DNA of 8,013 nucleotides, taken from Akkermansiaceae bacterium UBA5689 (GTDB lineage: Bacteria; Verrucomicrobiota; Verrucomicrobiia; Verrucomicrobiales; Akkermansiaceae). Position 1 is the first letter of the stretch; the number at the start of each line of letters is the position of its first letter. Below are positions 6,071 through 8,013 of the stretch, piece after piece. The position numbers and the translations under genes were made by a program. The notes under the pieces are model-generated. The model did not search any database. It saw nothing but the letters and a program-made list of their open reading frames with translations, and had not been told where the DNA came from. Location of the stretch: positions 1-8,013 of the forward strand of contig DIHT01000020.1 in NCBI GenBank assembly GCA_002420305.1, written 5' to 3'.

Positions 6071-7072
6071 ATGCGGTTGGTAAGAACGGCAGCAAGGCTC
6101 TTCTGGCTCTGGACCCTACTCGGGACCCTGTGGGCGTGGATATGTCCCGCTCATTTCACATGGTTCGTCAGGGAGACCTTTCCGGGAACAGACCTCAAGC
6201 TGGTTCCCCTCGGGCTTGGAGTGATCATGCTGGGTATGGGATTGACTCTGAGCTTTAATGACGTGAAGCAGGCCCTTTCTGTTCCGCGGGCGGTGGTCAT
6301 CGGAGTGCTGGCTCAATTTCTCATCATGCCCTTCCTTGGGTGGGGAGTTGCCACTCTCTTTGGGCTGGATGACGAATTTAAACTTGGACTTATCCTGGTG
6401 GCTTGTTGTCCCGGAGGAACCGCCTCCAATGTTGTGAGTTATCTCGCTCGAGCCAATGTCGCTCTCAGTGTTCTGATGACGATGTGCTCAACCCTGCTTG
6501 CGATTGCTCTGACACCCTATCTGACCAAAGGCTATGCCTCTCTGGCAGTTCCCATTCCTGTCGATGCCTGGGCGATGCTAAAGGCGATGCTGGCGGTAGT
6601 GCTGGTGCCGGTAGTGGCAGGACTGGTTCTCAACCGTATTCTCGGATTAAAAGCCCGGAAGGTGGCAGGAGAGGTTTCGCCGCTTTTGTCCATTGCGGTG
6701 ATCGTTCTCATTGTCGGAGGGATTGTTGGGGGCAACAAGGAGCGCATCCTCGAAAATCTCAATATGCTACTTCTTGCGGTCTTTGTTCTTCACGTTGCTG
6801 GATTTGTGATGGGCTACCTCTGGGCTCGTCTCCTCCGCCTAGGTGAAAAGGAGCGGAGGACGGTCTCCATCGAGGTAGGAATGCAGAATTCCGGCCTCGG
6901 GGCGACCTTGGCCAAGGTTCATTTTGCGGCCCAGCCCGGAGCGGCCATGGTATGTGCGATTTCTGCTCTCTACCACTGCCTGATAGGGAGCATACTGGCT
7001 AGTTTGTGGCGGTCTCGCCCGCCCGAAGACCAGGAGCGTGCGGGAGTAAAAAATTCTACTCTTTCCGAGTAA
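6071..7072 (+). CDS. BASS-family (bile acid:sodium symporter) membrane transporter
   Basis: This 333-residue inner-membrane protein has about ten hydrophobic segments. It carries the BASS signature CPGGTASN (113-120) continuing to ANVALSV (128-134), and the second crossover motif IEVGMQNSG (267-275). Residues matching the sodium ligands of the bacterial ASBT structure, as I recall it, are all present with a constant offset in the first half: Q82, S119, N120, S133 and T137, plus E268 and Q272. Sodium-coupled transport therefore looks intact. Bacterial BASS proteins move organic anions such as pantoate or keto acids, and true bile acid transport is unlikely here. The gene is divergent from the sugar-enzyme cluster, so it may import a carboxylated substrate or export a product; this is inference from position only. 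The C terminus is a short polar tail. Confidence 0.92.
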   Translation: MRLVRTAARLFWLWTLLGTLWAWICPAHFTWFVRETFPGTDLKLVPLGLGVIMLGMGLTLSFNDVKQALSVPRAVVIGVLAQFLIMPFLGWGVATLFGLDDEFKLGLILVACCPGGTASNVVSYLARANVALSVLMTMCSTLLAIALTPYLTKGYASLAVPIPVDAWAMLKAMLAVVLVPVVAGLVLNRILGLKARKVAGEVSPLLSIAVIVLIVGGIVGGNKERILENLNMLLLAVFVLHVAGFVMGYLWARLLRLGEKERRTVSIEVGMQNSGLGATLAKVHFAAQPGAAMVCAISALYHCLIGSILASLWRSRPPEDQERAGVKNSTLSE

Positions 7073-7115
7073 CGCGGGCTTGATTCACCAGTGGGCAGGG
7101 TGTATCCGGTTTGCG

Positions 7116-7604
7116 ATGAAAAACAGCACCCTCTTTGCCCTTGTTCTTTCCGCCATGTTCCTGATTTCTGGAGCATCCTCGCGAGCCGAAAATCTTGCAG
7201 AAATTCTGGAGAGTGCTGGGTTGGGAACCCTGATCGGAACGTGGGTAGACCAGGACACTAACGGCCAAGCGATCTCTCTCACCTATACCTGGCGGATTGA
7301 GGACCGGGTTCTGGGTCTCAGCATCAAGGTGCCGGGTGACAATTCGGAAGGTCTGATCGCGGTAGATCCTGAGAGTGGAGAGGTGATGCACGTAAGCGCC
7401 GACGAAAATGGCGGCGTGGGTATGGGCCAATGGGCAGATGAAGGTGGAGTAGCGACGCTGACCCTAAAGAGCGTGGACAGTGATAAGAAAGAAGAGACCG
7501 TCAAGGTGAGCCACCAGATTGAGAATGGTAAGCTCATCGTAGGTCTCAAGAATGTTACCACAGGCGACGAGGGAAAAATCACTCTGGTAAGGCGTTCGGA
7601 GTAA
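7116..7604 (+). CDS. Small secreted protein of unknown function, possibly lipocalin-like
   Basis: This 162-residue protein begins with a clear signal peptide: MKN, a hydrophobic stretch LFALVLSAMFLISG, then a probable cleavage after SSRA, so it should be secreted to the periplasm or beyond. An in-frame TTG at 7080 would add 12 residues before the signal peptide and is less likely. The mature part, about 138 residues, is rich in alternating beta-strand patterns and opens with GTWVDQDTNG after a short amphipathic helix, resembling small lipocalin-like beta-barrels that measure one domain. I do not recognise a named family and see no catalytic motif or cysteine. It starts 43 bases after the transporter stop on the same strand and may be co-transcribed with it. 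It ends 13 bases from the convergent DUF1501 gene. Confidence 0.75.
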   Translation: MKNSTLFALVLSAMFLISGASSRAENLAEILESAGLGTLIGTWVDQDTNGQAISLTYTWRIEDRVLGLSIKVPGDNSEGLIAVDPESGEVMHVSADENGGVGMGQWADEGGVATLTLKSVDSDKKEETVKVSHQIENGKLIVGLKNVTTGDEGKITLVRRSE

Positions 7605-7617
7605 GGCTCCTCACCAT

Positions 7618-8013
7618 TCAGGCCAGCAGTTCTCTGACGACCCGTCCGTGGACATCGGTAAGGCGAATGTCTCTGCCTCCAAACCTGTGAGTTAAGGCTT
7701 CATGGTCCACTCCGAGGAGGTGGAGGAGAGTTGCGTGTAGATCATGTATCTCCAAGCGCCCCGAGACAGCCTTGTAGCCCCATTGATCCGTCTCTCCGTA
7801 AGACATGCCCGGCCTGATGCCGCCTCCTGCCATCCAGAGGCTGAAGCCGTGCTCGTTGTGGTCTCGACCGGACCCTCCCTGAGCGAAAGGCGTACGGCCG
7901 AACTCGCCTGACCAGAGGACGAGGGTCTCATCGAGCATTCCGCGGCTTCGAAGGTCTCGCAAGAGGGCAGCGATCGGCTGGTCTACTGCCCGGGCGTTGT
8001 CGCCATGGTTCCT
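7618..8013 (-). CDS. DUF1501 protein, C-terminal part (start outside window)
   Basis: The frame is open to the right edge and the visible 131 residues are the C terminus. Typical DUF1501 motifs are present: HGDNARAVDQP (3-13 of the fragment), GEFGRTP (36-42), GRDHNEHG (49-56) with the metal-binding-like Asp and His, and WMAGGGIRPG further on. DUF1501 proteins are related in fold to sulfatases and alkaline phosphatases, are usually exported by a Tat signal, and are very abundant in Planctomycetota and Verrucomicrobiota, commonly beside DUF1549/DUF1553 cytochrome-like genes. Their reaction is not established. The N terminus, any Tat signal and any partner gene would lie right of the window. A TTG at 7962 lies inside the domain and is not a real start. 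Confidence 0.92.
   Translation of the reverse strand, partial: RNHGDNARAVDQPIAALLRDLRSRGMLDETLVLWSGEFGRTPFAQGGSGRDHNEHGFSLWMAGGGIRPGMSYGETDQWGYKAVSGRLEIHDLHATLLHLLGVDHEALTHRFGGRDIRLTDVHGRVVRELLA

Noticed and set aside
6403..6846. Second plus-strand frame of 147 codons within the transporter
   Set aside because: It overlaps the BASS signature in another frame and its Ser/Cys/Arg-rich translation looks like a frame-shifted shadow.
7598..7610. GGAG/CTCC hairpin across the two convergent stop codons
   Set aside because: A four-base stem with no T-run is expected by chance.

Overview
The window most likely comes from a PVC-group bacterium, probably a Verrucomicrobiota member (marine or aquatic) or a planctomycete. 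The evidence is a DUF1501-type protein at the right edge, a very large secreted protein built from bacterial thrombospondin type 3 (TSP3) calcium-binding repeats plus beta-sandwich modules at the left edge, and mostly weak or absent Shine-Dalgarno sequences. No 16S or other phylogenetic marker is present, so this placement is inference.

Layout. (1) Positions 2-2860 (+) hold the C-terminal 952 residues of a giant extracellular protein whose start lies left of the window. It is an internally repeated protein: a PA14-like module of about 197 residues followed by a five-motif TSP3 block, repeating with a period of about 335 residues, then two different C-terminal beta-rich domains. (2) Positions 2929-5921 (-) hold a three-gene catabolic-looking cluster, read right to left: a HUMPS/KGPDC-family (OMP-decarboxylase superfamily) sugar-phosphate lyase or decarboxylase, a medium-chain zinc-type alcohol/polyol dehydrogenase, and, after a 178-base gap, an extended-SDR NAD-dependent epimerase/dehydratase. 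(3) Divergent from this cluster, at 6071-7072 (+), is a BASS-family sodium-coupled transporter, followed by a small secreted protein of unknown function at 7116-7604 (+). (4) Positions 7618-8013 (-) are the C-terminal part of a DUF1501 protein that runs off the right edge.

How the genes may work together. The decarboxylase, the dehydrogenase and the epimerase/dehydratase are the enzyme classes expected in a sugar or sugar-acid breakdown route, and the divergent BASS carrier could import a carboxylated substrate or product. None of the three enzymes can be given a specific substrate from sequence. All three carry departures at positions usually diagnostic in their families: the dehydrogenase has lost all four structural-zinc cysteines, the epimerase lacks the usual active-site serine, and the decarboxylase has His where the phosphate-binding Arg normally sits. 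The divergent promoter region also carries an imperfect direct repeat that could be a regulator site. The most interesting points are this unassigned enzyme set and the repeat architecture of the giant protein. I saw no RNA gene, CRISPR array, insertion sequence, integrase or clear factor-independent terminator.
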